Positions 16,499 to 25,139 of a stretch of 60,868 nucleotides of DNA are shown in pieces; within the stretch, counting starts at the first letter, position 1; each line of letters starts with the position of its first letter. Below the pieces are notes generated by a model, which did no database searches, was not told the origin of the DNA, and saw nothing but the letters and a program-made list of their open reading frames with translations. Location: positions 1 to 60,868 of the forward strand of contig NZ_BCRK01000013.1 in NCBI RefSeq assembly GCF_001552555.1, given 5' to 3'. Origin of the DNA: Nocardiopsis trehalosi NBRC 14201. Lineage in GTDB: Bacteria > Actinomycetota > Actinomycetes > Streptosporangiales > Streptosporangiaceae. The position numbers and the translations under genes were made by a program.

Positions 16499-19400
16499 TC
16501 AGCCGTCGGTGCGGCGGTGGTGGAGTTCGGTTTGGGCGCGTTCGGCCTGGGGGACGCCGAGTTCGGCGAAGATCGTGGCCGCCGCGGTGAGGTGGGCGAG
16601 GGAGGTGGCCGGGTCGACGACCGCCTCGGGGAGCAGGGCGAGGCCCAGCAGGGCGCGGGCCTCGATGTAGCGTTCGCTGCGCTCGCGGGCGAGGGAGAGG
16701 CCGCGGCCGAAGGTGGCGGCCGCCTCGTCGTGGCGCCCGGCCGCCGCGTAGGTCTCGCCGAGGTCGGCCAGGATCTCGGCGTCGGCGCTGTGCTGCCGGG
16801 CGTCCTCGCCGAGCTGGAGGGCGTGCAGGTGCGCCTTGATGGCGCCCTCCAGGTCGCCCGACGCGCGCAGGGCGACCGCGAGCCCGTTGTGCGTGTAGAT
16901 CTCGTTGGTGTGCGCGCCGACGACGCGCCCCATGTCCAGCGCCTCCTGCAGGTGGCGGAAGCCGGCGTCGAAGTCGCCGAGCTGGGCGTGCACCTCCCCG
17001 AGGATGCGCAGCGCCTGCGCGCGGACCTCGGTGTGGGTCTCGCCGACGTCGATGCGCAGCGCGGACTCGCTGAACTCGATGGCCTTCTCGTAATCGCCGA
17101 GTACCTGGTAGAGCAGGGCGACGTTGGTCCGCTGCATGGCCTCCAGCGCGGGGTCGGCCACGGAGATGGCGTGGTCGAGGACCTTCCAGAACGAGGTGAT
17201 GGCGTCGTGGAAGCGCCCCATCCGCTCGTAGACCATGCCGAGGTTGCCGTAGACGCGCACCTGCCCGCGCCGGTCGTCGACCTCGGCGAGGAGGTCGCGG
17301 GCCTCGTTGAGCAGCTTGAGCGACATCTCGAACCGGCCCGCGAGGCAGTGCGCGATGCCGAGCCCGATGAGGGTGACCGCGCTGCCCCGCTCGTTGCCCT
17401 GGGCGCGGCTGACGGCGAGGGCCCGCTCGTGCGTGGACAGCAGGAGTTCGGTGCGGGCGCTGAGGGCGTAGAACCGCCAGAGGGAGTCGGCGAGCTGCCA
17501 CGCCTCGTCGCCGGCGCCGACCGCGGCGTAGAGGTCGACGGTGGCCGCCAGGTTCTCCTGGTGGCGGTCGAACCAGGCGGCGGCCTCGACGCGGGTGGAG
17601 AAGTCGTTGCGGTAGCGGGAGGAGTCGGTGGACCCGACGACGTAGTCGTGCCCGCGCGGCCCCATCATGCGGGCGGCCCGCTGCGCCATGTCGAGGTAGT
17701 GGTCGGCCATGCGGCGGCGCGCGGTCTCGATCTCCGCGGGCGGGATGAGCTGGAGGGCCTTCTGCCGGGCGTAGGCGCCGATGAGGTCGTGGAACCGGTA
17801 GTGGTCGACGCCGGGCTCGTCGAGCAGGCAGACGCTGACCAGGTCCTGGAGGAGGTCGTCGGCCTCGGGCAGGTCGCAGCCGAGCAGGGCGGCGGCGCCG
17901 TGCAGGTCGGCGCTGCTGCCCACCATCATGCCGAGGAGCAGGAAGCCGCGCCGCAGTTCGTCGTAGAGGCTCTGGTACGACAGCTCGAAGACGGCCTCGA
18001 CGCTCTGCCCGTCGACGCGGAGTTCGCGGAACCGCCGCTGGTGCTCGCCGAGCCGCTGGGCGACGTGCGCGAACGTCCACCGGGGGCGGCTGAGCATGCG
18101 CCCCACGACGATGCGCAGGGCGAGCGGCAGCCCGCCGCACAGCCGGACCACCTGGCGGGCCTGCTCGGGTTCGCGTTCGACGCGTTCGGCCCCCAGGACG
18201 GTGGTGAACAGCCGCAGGGAGGCCTCCTCGCCCAGCATGCCGAGGGAGATGTAGCGGGCCCCGCTGAGCCCGGGCAGGTCGTGCCGGGTGGTGACGAGGG
18301 TGAGCGATCCGGCGGCGGCCGACAGCAGCGGGCTGACCTGGGCGTGGTTGCGGGCGTTGTCGAGGACGACGAGGACCCGCTTGCCGGCGAGCATGGCGCG
18401 CCACAGGGCCGCCCGCTCCTCGACGGTCTCGGGGATGGCCTCGGGTTCGACGCCGATCGCGCGGAGCAGGGTGCCGAGGGCGGAGCGGGCGCTGACGGGC
18501 TCCTGGTCGACGGTGTACCCGTAGAGGTCGATGAACAGCTGCCCGTCGGGGTGGTGCTCGGCGAGGCGGTGGGCGGCGTGCACGGCGAGGGTGGTCTTGC
18601 CGGCGCCGCCGGGCCCGGTGATGACGTGGACCTCGGCGCGGTCCTGGTCGTCGCCGCCGGGGTCGCGCAGCAGCTGCCGCAGGGCCTCCTCGCGTCCGGT
18701 GAAATCGGGGATATCGCGCGGCAGGTCATTGCGCGGGACGATCTCGTCGGGCTTGACCGGGCTCTCCTGCGGCCCGGTCGGGAAATCGATTTGCGGCGAA
18801 TTGATAGTGTTCACGGCCATATCGTCGATTCCACCGCCCGTATCCCGAAGGATGCGCTGGTGCAATTCCATGACGGCGGGGCTGGGGTCGACGCCCAATT
18901 CCTCGGCCAGATATGCGCGGGTGTCCTGGAACGCGGTCAGGGCGGCGGCGCGCTGCCCGCTGCGGTGCAGGGCCGCGATGAGCAGGTACTGGAGGCGCTC
19001 GCGCAGCGGGTCCTCGCGCAGCAGCGGGGTCAGCCGGGTGACGATCTCGGAGTACCGGTGCAGGGAGAAGGCGCACTCGGCCCAGCCGGTGACGGCCGCC
19101 CACCGCTCCTCGATGAGCGGCTGGCAGACGGCGTACCAGAGCTGGTCGGACCCGGTGCCGGAGAACGGCTTGCCGCGCCAGCACGCGAGGGCGCGCTCCC
19201 ACAGCAGCACCCGCTCGGTCGGCTCGGCGGCGGTCTGGGCGCGGGAGACGAGTTCGCGGAACCGGTAGAGGTCGATGCGCTCGGGGGGTACGTTGGCGAG
19301 GTAGCCCCCGGCCGTGGTCTCGATGACGTCGGGGAACGCGCGCCGCAGGTGGGAGACCTGCACCTGGATGACCGACCGCGCCGTGCGCGGCGGATCGTCG

Positions 19401-19552
19401 TCCCAGAGGTAGTCGATCAGCCGATCGACCGTGACCTCCTTGCCCAGGTCCACGAGGAGCGCGCCGAGGACACACCGCTGCCGCGGACCGCCGACGGAGA
19501 CGGGTTCGCCGTCCACCCAGGCTGTAATCGGACCTAGCACGCCAAATTCCAC
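16499..19552 (-). CDS. AfsR/SARP regulator with NB-ARC and TPR domains
   Basis: 1017 residues. Order: OmpR-type winged helix (about 1-95; VEFGVLGPITAWVDGE, VTVDRLIDYLWDDDPP, VIQVQVSHLRRAF), bacterial transcriptional activation domain (about 100-245), linker, NB-ARC ATPase with P-loop GPGGAGKTTLA near 315-325 and RVLVVLDNA as Walker B, then TPR repeats from about 690 to the end (GQVRVYGNLGMVYERMGRFH, VLGDYEKAIEFSESALRID). Such proteins activate secondary-metabolite or developmental genes. GTG 19552 gives the family start; GTG 19561 adds three residues. TACAGT sits seven bases before GTG 19552, suggesting a leaderless mRNA. Confidence 0.9.
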   Translation of the reverse strand: MEFGVLGPITAWVDGEPVSVGGPRQRCVLGALLVDLGKEVTVDRLIDYLWDDDPPRTARSVIQVQVSHLRRAFPDVIETTAGGYLANVPPERIDLYRFRELVSRAQTAAEPTERVLLWERALACWRGKPFSGTGSDQLWYAVCQPLIEERWAAVTGWAECAFSLHRYSEIVTRLTPLLREDPLRERLQYLLIAALHRSGQRAAALTAFQDTRAYLAEELGVDPSPAVMELHQRILRDTGGGIDDMAVNTINSPQIDFPTGPQESPVKPDEIVPRNDLPRDIPDFTGREEALRQLLRDPGGDDQDRAEVHVITGPGGAGKTTLAVHAAHRLAEHHPDGQLFIDLYGYTVDQEPVSARSALGTLLRAIGVEPEAIPETVEERAALWRAMLAGKRVLVVLDNARNHAQVSPLLSAAAGSLTLVTTRHDLPGLSGARYISLGMLGEEASLRLFTTVLGAERVEREPEQARQVVRLCGGLPLALRIVVGRMLSRPRWTFAHVAQRLGEHQRRFRELRVDGQSVEAVFELSYQSLYDELRRGFLLLGMMVGSSADLHGAAALLGCDLPEADDLLQDLVSVCLLDEPGVDHYRFHDLIGAYARQKALQLIPPAEIETARRRMADHYLDMAQRAARMMGPRGHDYVVGSTDSSRYRNDFSTRVEAAAWFDRHQENLAATVDLYAAVGAGDEAWQLADSLWRFYALSARTELLLSTHERALAVSRAQGNERGSAVTLIGLGIAHCLAGRFEMSLKLLNEARDLLAEVDDRRGQVRVYGNLGMVYERMGRFHDAITSFWKVLDHAISVADPALEAMQRTNVALLYQVLGDYEKAIEFSESALRIDVGETHTEVRAQALRILGEVHAQLGDFDAGFRHLQEALDMGRVVGAHTNEIYTHNGLAVALRASGDLEGAIKAHLHALQLGEDARQHSADAEILADLGETYAAAGRHDEAAATFGRGLSLARERSERYIEARALLGLALLPEAVVDPATSLAHLTAAATIFAELGVPQAERAQTELHHRRTDG

Positions 19553-19606
19553 AAATGGCACTGTAGCAAGGCCATTTGCGGTCCATGAAGAGTATGCAAT
19601 TCCAAT

Positions 19607-19653
19607 GCCATCACGCCCGGTGCCTCCCCCTCGCGGGCACCGGGCGTGATGGC
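19607..19653. terminator. Strong hairpin between the small ORFs and the SARP gene
   Basis: Perfect 18-bp stem, 19607-19624 with 19636-19653, loop of 11 bases. On the minus strand it lies 26 bases after the stop of the second small ORF and 55 bases before the SARP start, so it should end the small-ORF transcript or gate read-through into the SARP gene. Confidence 0.75.
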
Positions 19654-19678
19654 GGGTCTGCGCGTCGAGCGAATCAAC

Positions 19679-19879
19679 TCACTCCTTGCGCTCCCGCGGG
19701 CGCTTCTCGGCGACCTCGATCTCCTCGCCGGGCTCCTCCGCAGCGGGGACCTCGGCGGGTTCGGCACCCGCCGCCGGGTCCTGGAACGGCGTCGCCTTGG
19801 CGGTGGCGCCCAGGCGCGCGACGATCTCGTCGAACTCGGTGTCCAGGTGCGGCGCGGCCACCAGCGTCATGTGCCCCAT
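19679..19879 (-). CDS. Tiny ORF A, acidic, unknown
   Basis: 66 residues starting MGHMTLVAAPHLDTEFDEIV, then an Ala/Pro/Glu-rich tail ending in the charged EKRPRERKE. GAGGAGAAGAG lies about ten bases before the ATG, a strong ribosome binding site. The N-terminal half resembles ORF B just upstream (MTL-x5-LD-x-EF-x2-IV compared with MTL-x5-VDAEF-x2-IV), so the two look like diverged copies. No signal peptide, membrane segment or cysteine. It could be a precursor or signalling peptide, an interaction partner of the SARP, or an unrelated small protein; nothing in the sequence decides. Confidence 0.55.
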   Translation of the reverse strand: MGHMTLVAAPHLDTEFDEIVARLGATAKATPFQDPAAGAEPAEVPAAEEPGEEIEVAEKRPRERKE

Positions 19880-19916
19880 GTCGTCTCTTCTCCTCGGTCG
19901 TGCGTGCTCCTGGCCG

Positions 19917-20120
19917 CTACGGCCAGTCCAATTCCTCGTCGAACAGACCATCCTCGTCGTCCGCGGGTTCCATGTCCGCGCGCAGAGGTGCGTCGTCGGC
20001 GTCCATGGGGCTGGCCTTCGCGGTGGACGGGGCGAGGTCCCCCTTCGCCCCGTTCTCCGTCTCCGTGACGATCCGCAGGAACTCGGCGTCGACCCGGGAG
20101 GGCACGGTGAGCGTCATCAT
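19917..20120 (-). CDS. Tiny ORF B, acidic, unknown
   Basis: 67 residues from ATG 20120 (MMTLTVPSRVDAEFLRIVTE), with in-frame alternatives at 20132 and 20162. The N-terminus resembles ORF A, 37 bases downstream. The C-terminal half is very acidic and ends DDEDGLFDEELDWP. No strong ribosome binding site at any start. The layout (short conserved head, variable tail, regulator nearby) is reminiscent of peptide precursors, but no modification enzyme lies within the neighbouring genes, so that remains speculation. Confidence 0.5.
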   Translation of the reverse strand: MMTLTVPSRVDAEFLRIVTETENGAKGDLAPSTAKASPMDADDAPLRADMEPADDEDGLFDEELDWP

Positions 20121-20456
20121 GCGAGGTCCCATCTGCGGGGGCGAACGGACGTAGGCGCTCATCAGGGTCCGCGGCGGGCATGCCGGGACCCTGAGGAACG
20201 CCAGACCGGTTCCGCAGGCCGTCCTCCTGCGGGTGCCGATCTCGCTGAACGACTCCGACCTTAGAAGCGCGGTCTTGCGCCCTGCTTTCACCGGACTTAC
20301 GAAGGTTGTCCCCCTTGGGTGGCCCTCGTTAAGGCCCGGCGGCCGGCGCCCCGCGCGCGACGGCTTCCCCGCCTCGGCGGTTCCACACCCGCGCACACTG
20401 GCCTGATCAGGCCGCGAACACCGCGAAAGGGGTCATAGCAACTAGACTCCGTCCCC
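20121..20456. promoter_or_regulatory. Divergent control region with two inverted repeats
   Basis: Contains a 9-bp inverted repeat (TCAGGGTCC 20162-20170, GGACCCTGA 20186-20194) on the small-ORF side. On the other side a perfect 14-bp palindrome GGCCTGATCAGGCC (20400-20413) lies 29 bases before TAGACT (20443-20448), which is eight bases from the GTG at 20457. The part around 20200-20320 is less GC-rich than its surroundings. Confidence 0.55.
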
Positions 20457-21146
20457 GTGGCACACCACGCACCGGCCGGAGACGAGGGTCCCGGGCAGTT
20501 CCTGCCCGAGAGCCGGCTGCTGCGTGCCGTCCTCGCCCTGGTGGCCTCCGCGGTGGCGGGCATGGTCGCGCTGCTGCTGTGGGTGACCGGCGGACTCGAA
20601 TCCGCCGACGCCGCCGCCGACACCGCCCCGGGCACCCCGGTCACCAACGACATGTTCACCCTCACGGTGCGCGACGCCGCCATCACCACCGACCCCGAAC
20701 TGGGCGGTTCCTCGCTGGTCGTCCGCGCCGACCTGCGGTCGCACGACACCCGCCCGTTCACCGGCGGCGACCTGGGCCGCATCATCGAACCCAAGCTCGA
20801 CCCGCACCTCCTCGAACCGGGCCCGCTGTCCATCGCGTTCGAGCGCCACCCCGACGGCGTCGTCTACGACGTCCAGCCGGACATGGCCGAGGAGGTCACC
20901 CTGAGCTGGCCGCTGTCCAAGGTCGACCCCGAGGCCGAGAAGGACCCGGACGCCCCGGTGTTCGACCCCGACCAGCTGTTCGCCGAGCCCGAGGACCTGT
21001 CCGCGGAGATCGCGCGCGAGGAGTCCGTGACCCTCCGCGTCTTCGACGCCGAGTACGCCAGCGGGTTCACCGACCAGAGCGAGAGATGGGGCCCCGGCGG
21101 CACCACGCTCGCCGCGATCACCCTGCCCCTCGACAAGGGGGAGTGA
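20457..21146 (+). CDS. Membrane-anchored exported protein 1
   Basis: 229 residues: about 20 cytoplasmic residues, one hydrophobic anchor (LLRAVLALVASAVAGMVALL, about 22-45), then an external domain beginning PVTNDMFTLTVRDAAITTDP. The external part looks like a beta-sandwich of the DUF4352/TRF2-like sort (alternating strands, VVRADLRSHDTRPF, ITLPLDKGE), but the match is weak. Probably leaderless from GTG. First gene of a tight three-gene operon; the next starts one base after its stop. Role unknown. Confidence 0.7.
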   Translation: MAHHAPAGDEGPGQFLPESRLLRAVLALVASAVAGMVALLLWVTGGLESADAAADTAPGTPVTNDMFTLTVRDAAITTDPELGGSSLVVRADLRSHDTRPFTGGDLGRIIEPKLDPHLLEPGPLSIAFERHPDGVVYDVQPDMAEEVTLSWPLSKVDPEAEKDPDAPVFDPDQLFAEPEDLSAEIAREESVTLRVFDAEYASGFTDQSERWGPGGTTLAAITLPLDKGE

Positions 21147-21147
21147 C

Positions 21148-21777
21148 GTGCGCGACCGCTCCGGCCCGCGCGGCGGCCGCCTGCTCACCGCCGCGCTCAG
21201 CGCCGTGCTGCTGGCCCTGATCATGGCCGCGCACGCGCTCATCCCCTCCCCCGCCGACACGGTCGGCCCGATCGCCTACGGGGGCGCCATCGGCGAGCCG
21301 GTCGACGCCGAGGTCTTCACGGTCGAGGTCGAGCGGATCGAGATCGCCCGCTCCGCCTACGACGGCGCCGGCGACGCCGGGGAGTTCGGCATCGAGGGCG
21401 AGCCCATCGAGGCCAACGGGGTGTGGCTGGTCGCCTGGCTCACCGTCGAGGCGCGGCGCGAGTCCCTGCCGAACGTGTCGGCCGAGCTCGACGCCGGGGG
21501 CGGCTACACCTACTCCAGCTCCATGTGGTTCATGAACACCCTGGAGTCCAACGGCGCACCGTTCGAACCCGCCCGCCCCGAGTACGGCGCCATCGTGTTC
21601 GAGGTGGCCGAGAACCGGCTGACCGACCCCACGCTCCAGGTGTCGCTGAACACCTCGCTCGACGCGCGGCTGTCCGCGCGGGCCGACATCGACCTGGGAC
21701 TGCGCGGCACCGAGCTGGCCGCCCTGGTCGAGGACCCCGAGGACGAGGTCGCCATCCCACCGACCGAGATGCGCTAG
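21148..21777 (+). CDS. Membrane-anchored exported protein 2
   Basis: 209 residues. Signal/anchor LLTAALSAVLLALIMAAHAL near residues 11-31, then an external domain (AEVFTVEVERIEIARSAY, ANGVWLVAWLTVEAR, IVFEVAENRLTDPTLQVSLN). The repeated V-x-V-x-x-I start and the overall layout resemble protein 1, so they are probably paralogues. GTG start immediately after the upstream stop implies translational coupling. Function unknown; no catalytic motif. Confidence 0.7.
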   Translation: MRDRSGPRGGRLLTAALSAVLLALIMAAHALIPSPADTVGPIAYGGAIGEPVDAEVFTVEVERIEIARSAYDGAGDAGEFGIEGEPIEANGVWLVAWLTVEARRESLPNVSAELDAGGGYTYSSSMWFMNTLESNGAPFEPARPEYGAIVFEVAENRLTDPTLQVSLNTSLDARLSARADIDLGLRGTELAALVEDPEDEVAIPPTEMR

Positions 21778-21790
21778 GGGAGCGACGGAC

Positions 21791-22708
21791 ATGCATCCAC
21801 ACGATCCCCGCCGCCGTACCCCGCCGCCCGGACCGCCGCCGGGCGGTGGCCCGTACGGCCCCCAGGGCCGGCCGGCCCCGCCGCCGGGGTACGGTCCGCC
21901 GCGGCCGCCCTTCGGCGGGCCGCCGCACCCGGGCCCGCAGGGCCCCCCGATCCCGCCGCCCGGCGCGCCCCGCTCCCCGTACCGGCAGCCGCCGCCCGGC
22001 CCGAACCCGGGTCCGCCCGGCTTCGGCGCCCCCGCGGCCCCCTACGGCCCGCCGCCGGCACCGCCCGGCCCACCGCCCGGACCGCCCCCCGCCGAGCGGG
22101 GCGCCGGCCGTTCGCGGCGGCCGCGCCGCGCCCTCCCCCTGTGGAAGCGGCTCCACCTGCCCTACGTCGCCGCGCTGGCGGTGCTGGCCCCGCTGGCCCT
22201 GGGCGTCCCGTGGTACCTGGAGCGCCGGACCATGCTGGCCTCCGGCGCCATGCCGCCGGAGCCCACCCCCGTGTCGGGCGACACGGCCGAACTCGCGGGC
22301 AGCACCTGGGACTTCCGGGGCCCGGTGTTCGGCGAGAGCGGCGGCGAACCGGTGCCCGACGGCCTGGAACTGGTCGACGCGGTGTTCGTCGTCACCCCGG
22401 GGGACGACCGCGCGGTGGAGCTGCTGCAGGCGTCGTGCTCCTTCCGGGCGCTCGACGACGAGGGGCGGGCGTGGGACCCCACCTCGGAGTTCTCGGGCCG
22501 CACGCTGCCCGAGGACGTCGGCCAGTTCGGGTTCGGCTGCTTCGACGCCGAGGGCGAACCGCTGCCGGTCGACGAGAAGACCGGGATGGTGGTCACCTTC
22601 CTGGTGCCCGAGGACGTGGCGGGCGAGCTGCGGTTCGAGGTGCGGGCCAACACCGCCACCGGCGAGGAGCCCCGCCCCGCCGCGCTGCTGTTCGACCAGC
22701 CGGACTAG
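21791..22708 (+). CDS. Proline-rich membrane-anchored protein 3
   Basis: 305 residues. The first about 110 are Pro/Gly-rich and cytoplasmic (GPPHPGPQGPPIPPPGAP type), followed by RSRRPRRALPLW, a single membrane helix (YVAALAVLAPLALGVPWYL, about 122-140) and an external domain of about 160 residues with two cysteines (QASCSFRALDD, GFGCFDAEG). The Pro-rich tail may bind a cytoplasmic partner. Third gene of the exported-protein operon; ATG has GGGGAG upstream. Unknown function. Confidence 0.7.
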   Translation: MHPHDPRRRTPPPGPPPGGGPYGPQGRPAPPPGYGPPRPPFGGPPHPGPQGPPIPPPGAPRSPYRQPPPGPNPGPPGFGAPAAPYGPPPAPPGPPPGPPPAERGAGRSRRPRRALPLWKRLHLPYVAALAVLAPLALGVPWYLERRTMLASGAMPPEPTPVSGDTAELAGSTWDFRGPVFGESGGEPVPDGLELVDAVFVVTPGDDRAVELLQASCSFRALDDEGRAWDPTSEFSGRTLPEDVGQFGFGCFDAEGEPLPVDEKTGMVVTFLVPEDVAGELRFEVRANTATGEEPRPAALLFDQPD

Positions 22709-22744
22709 CCGGACTCGTCGGACTAGTCGGACTAGTCGGACCGC
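22700..22744. repeat. Five tandem 9-bp units across the convergent gene ends
   Basis: Units CCGGACTAG, CCGGACTCG, TCGGACTAG, TCGGACTAG, TCGGACCGC. The TAG stop of the upstream gene is part of the first unit, and the array ends just before the stop of the membrane protein gene on the other strand. Confidence 0.85.
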
Positions 22745-22748
22745 CCGG

Positions 22749-24035
22749 TCAGGCCGCGGCGCGGCTCGCGCGGCGGGCCCGCCGGCCGGTGCTGGTGTCG
22801 CCCACCCGGCGCAGCGCGACCTCGAACGTGGCGGCGAGCAGGCAGACCCGCAGCACCTCGTGCAGCGCCTCGACCGAGGTCTCCAGCGGGGTGAGCCACT
22901 GCCACCACCAGCCGAGGAAGTCGGCGGGGCCGACGACCAGGAACACGGCGCGGTGCAGCCAGCCGAACGCCAGTTCCAGCAGCACGTAGTACAGGCAGAA
23001 CGACAGGTAGAACACCGGGCTGACGCTGAGGATGAACCGGAAGGCGTTGAGGAACGGCGTGTACTTCTCGCGCACCCCGCGTCCGGCGTAGCGGCCGATG
23101 CCGCTCACCAGCCCCGGCGCCCGGCCGACCCGGTCCTCCAGCCGCCCGGCGCGGGTGCCGGAGCGGAACATGCGGTCGTGGCCCTCGATCTCGGCGCCGA
23201 AGATGACCGCGGCGATGGTGAGCCACAGCAGCGGCTCGAACAGGCCCTCCTTGAGGTGGCCCCACGCCGTTCCGATGGCGGCCAGGACCGCGAGGTAGGC
23301 GGCCTCGACCGGCAGCGAGGTGAGGTCGCCGAGGACGCGCGTGAGGTCGGTGATCTCGTTCTGCAGGCCGACCCAGAACGTGCGCCCGGCGAGCCAGGTC
23401 TGGCCGTCGCTGAGGATCTGGGCGACCGAGAACACCGCGAAGAACATCCAGTTGGCCTCGAACACGGCGGTGAGCACGCCGAGGACCTTGTTCTCCTTGC
23501 GGACGTAGAAGTGCTCGCACACAGCCCGCAGCGCCCAGGAGCCGAGGGCGATGCCGAGCGGCAGGCCGAGGGCGTCGAGCCGGGTGGGCTCGGTGAGCCC
23601 TTCGAGGCCGCGCTCGTTGACGAGCGCGACGCTGTAGAGGCGGAACTCCTCGGCGAACAGCCCCCACGCGCTGTAGAAGATGAGGAACGGCAGGATGGCC
23701 ATCGCGACGGCGTCGACGACGTGGTGCTCGCGCGCGCCCAGCGTGCGCCGCTCGGGCGGCACCGAGCCCACCAGTTCGGTGTCGACCGTGGGCAGGCCGG
23801 GGCGCAGCAGGTGGAACATGAGGATGGTCGCGATCAGCGTGACGAGCACCGAGACGCTCAACCCGAGGAGCGCGATGGTGGCGTCGCTCGCGGACACCAG
23901 GACCATGCCGCGGATGAGCAGGTCGTGCACGAGCGTTCCACCGAGGTAGACGCACAGCAGTGGCGCCCAGTACCGCCTCGCGAGGTCGAGGGTGTACAGG
24001 GGCAGTTTCGCGGCGGAGGTCGCCATCCTAGCCAT
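22749..24035 (-). CDS. Polytopic membrane protein, unknown
   Basis: 428 residues with roughly eight to ten hydrophobic helices, for example DATIALLGLSVSVLVTLIAT, LGLPLGIALGSWALRAVCEH, YLAVLAAIGTAWGHLKEG and PVFYLSFCLYYVLLELAFGW. Positively charged loops include RSGTRAGRLEDRVGR. No transporter, channel or enzyme signature was recognised. Start at ATG 24035 with TATTCT seven bases upstream and no ribosome binding site, so possibly leaderless; ATG 24026 is an alternative. It converges on the exported-protein operon with 40 bp between stops, which makes a joint role possible but unproven. Confidence 0.75.
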   Translation of the reverse strand: MARMATSAAKLPLYTLDLARRYWAPLLCVYLGGTLVHDLLIRGMVLVSASDATIALLGLSVSVLVTLIATILMFHLLRPGLPTVDTELVGSVPPERRTLGAREHHVVDAVAMAILPFLIFYSAWGLFAEEFRLYSVALVNERGLEGLTEPTRLDALGLPLGIALGSWALRAVCEHFYVRKENKVLGVLTAVFEANWMFFAVFSVAQILSDGQTWLAGRTFWVGLQNEITDLTRVLGDLTSLPVEAAYLAVLAAIGTAWGHLKEGLFEPLLWLTIAAVIFGAEIEGHDRMFRSGTRAGRLEDRVGRAPGLVSGIGRYAGRGVREKYTPFLNAFRFILSVSPVFYLSFCLYYVLLELAFGWLHRAVFLVVGPADFLGWWWQWLTPLETSVEALHEVLRVCLLAATFEVALRRVGDTSTGRRARRASRAAA

Positions 24036-24289
24036 CGTGCAGAGAATAGCCGGACCGGGTGGCCCACCGGTGCGCCGCGGGGCGGATCGCGGCCGGTCGT
24101 GGCCGTGTCCGGCCGCGGATCGGTGGAACCGTCCGCACGGGGCGCCCCGGCGGGCGGCGGCGGAGGCGGGCGGCCCCGGAGGGGCGGTCCGGAGTCGGCC
24201 GGTCCCGGCGAAGCCCGCACCGACCGGCGCGAGGTGCGGTAGGAACGGGGTTCGGGGCACGGCGCCCCCAGCGGAGACGGGGAGTACGG

Positions 24290-25126
24290 ATGATCGCGGG
24301 TGACGGCGACGGGTGGGTGGTCCTGCCGGACGGGACCCGGCGGTGGGGCCGCCACGGCGCGGCGGGGCTGCTGCTGTACACGGGCGACGCGGCCGGAAGC
24401 GGCCACGTGCTGCTCCAGCACCGGGCGTGGTGGAGCCACCAGGGCGGGACCTGGGGGGTGCCGGGCGGCGCCCTCGACAGCGGGGAGACCCCCGAGGAGG
24501 CCGCGCTGCGTGAGTTCGGCGAGGAGGTGGCGGGCGAACTGGGCCGCGTGGCCTACAGCGGGGTGCACCGGCAGGAGCACGGGGTGTGGCGCTACGACAC
24601 CGTGCTCGGCCGGCTCGCCGAACGCCGGCTGTTCACCCCCGGCAACAACGAGAGCAGCGCGATCCAGTGGGTGGCGTTCGACCGGGTGGAGCGGCTCCGG
24701 CTGCTGCCGGCGTTCCGCCGGGTCTGGCCGGAGCTGCGCGCCGCGCTCGGCCTGCGGGTGGAGCTGGAGGTGGAGGCGGCGGCGGTGCTCGACGGGTCGG
24801 CCGCCGACCCCGCCGCGGTGGCCGTGCTCCGCGACGACCTCGCCCGGCTGGCCGCGGCGGGGGTCGCCGCGGCGGAGCTGCCCGCCGGGGTGGCGCCGGT
24901 GGCGCTGCACCGGTGGTACCCCCGGGTGCGGCTGGTGGTGCCGGAGGCGGCCGCCGGGGTGGCGGCGGTGCCCGGCGTGGAGGTGGTGGCGGCGGGCGCC
25001 GCGGGCGACACCGGCAACGGCGCGGTGCCGACCGTGCGGGTGGCCGCCGGGGCGCGGGCGCGCGACGGCGCCCTGGTGGTGCCGCCGGGGTGGCTGCTGG
25101 GGCCGCGCGGGCTGCTGCGCGCCTGA
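24290..25126 (+). CDS. Nudix hydrolase
   Basis: 278 residues. A complete Nudix box is present: GALDSGETPEEAALREFGEE (about residues 63-82), matching G-x5-E-x7-RE-x2-EE-x-G, with VPGG just before it. Nudix enzymes cleave nucleoside diphosphates linked to another group. The catalytic domain ends near residue 165; the remaining 110 residues are Ala/Val-rich and not typical of the family, so this may be a fused accessory domain. ATG 24290 follows GGGGAG. Convergent with PhzF 13 bp away. Confidence 0.88.
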   Translation: MIAGDGDGWVVLPDGTRRWGRHGAAGLLLYTGDAAGSGHVLLQHRAWWSHQGGTWGVPGGALDSGETPEEAALREFGEEVAGELGRVAYSGVHRQEHGVWRYDTVLGRLAERRLFTPGNNESSAIQWVAFDRVERLRLLPAFRRVWPELRAALGLRVELEVEAAAVLDGSAADPAAVAVLRDDLARLAAAGVAAAELPAGVAPVALHRWYPRVRLVVPEAAAGVAAVPGVEVVAAGAAGDTGNGAVPTVRVAAGARARDGALVVPPGWLLGPRGLLRA

Positions 25127-25139
25127 GCCGGCGCGGGGC

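Noticed and set aside
19917-20120. Tiny ORF B as a lasso or lanthipeptide precursor
   Set aside because: No cysteine in the tail, and no cyclase, protease or dehydratase gene within the window.
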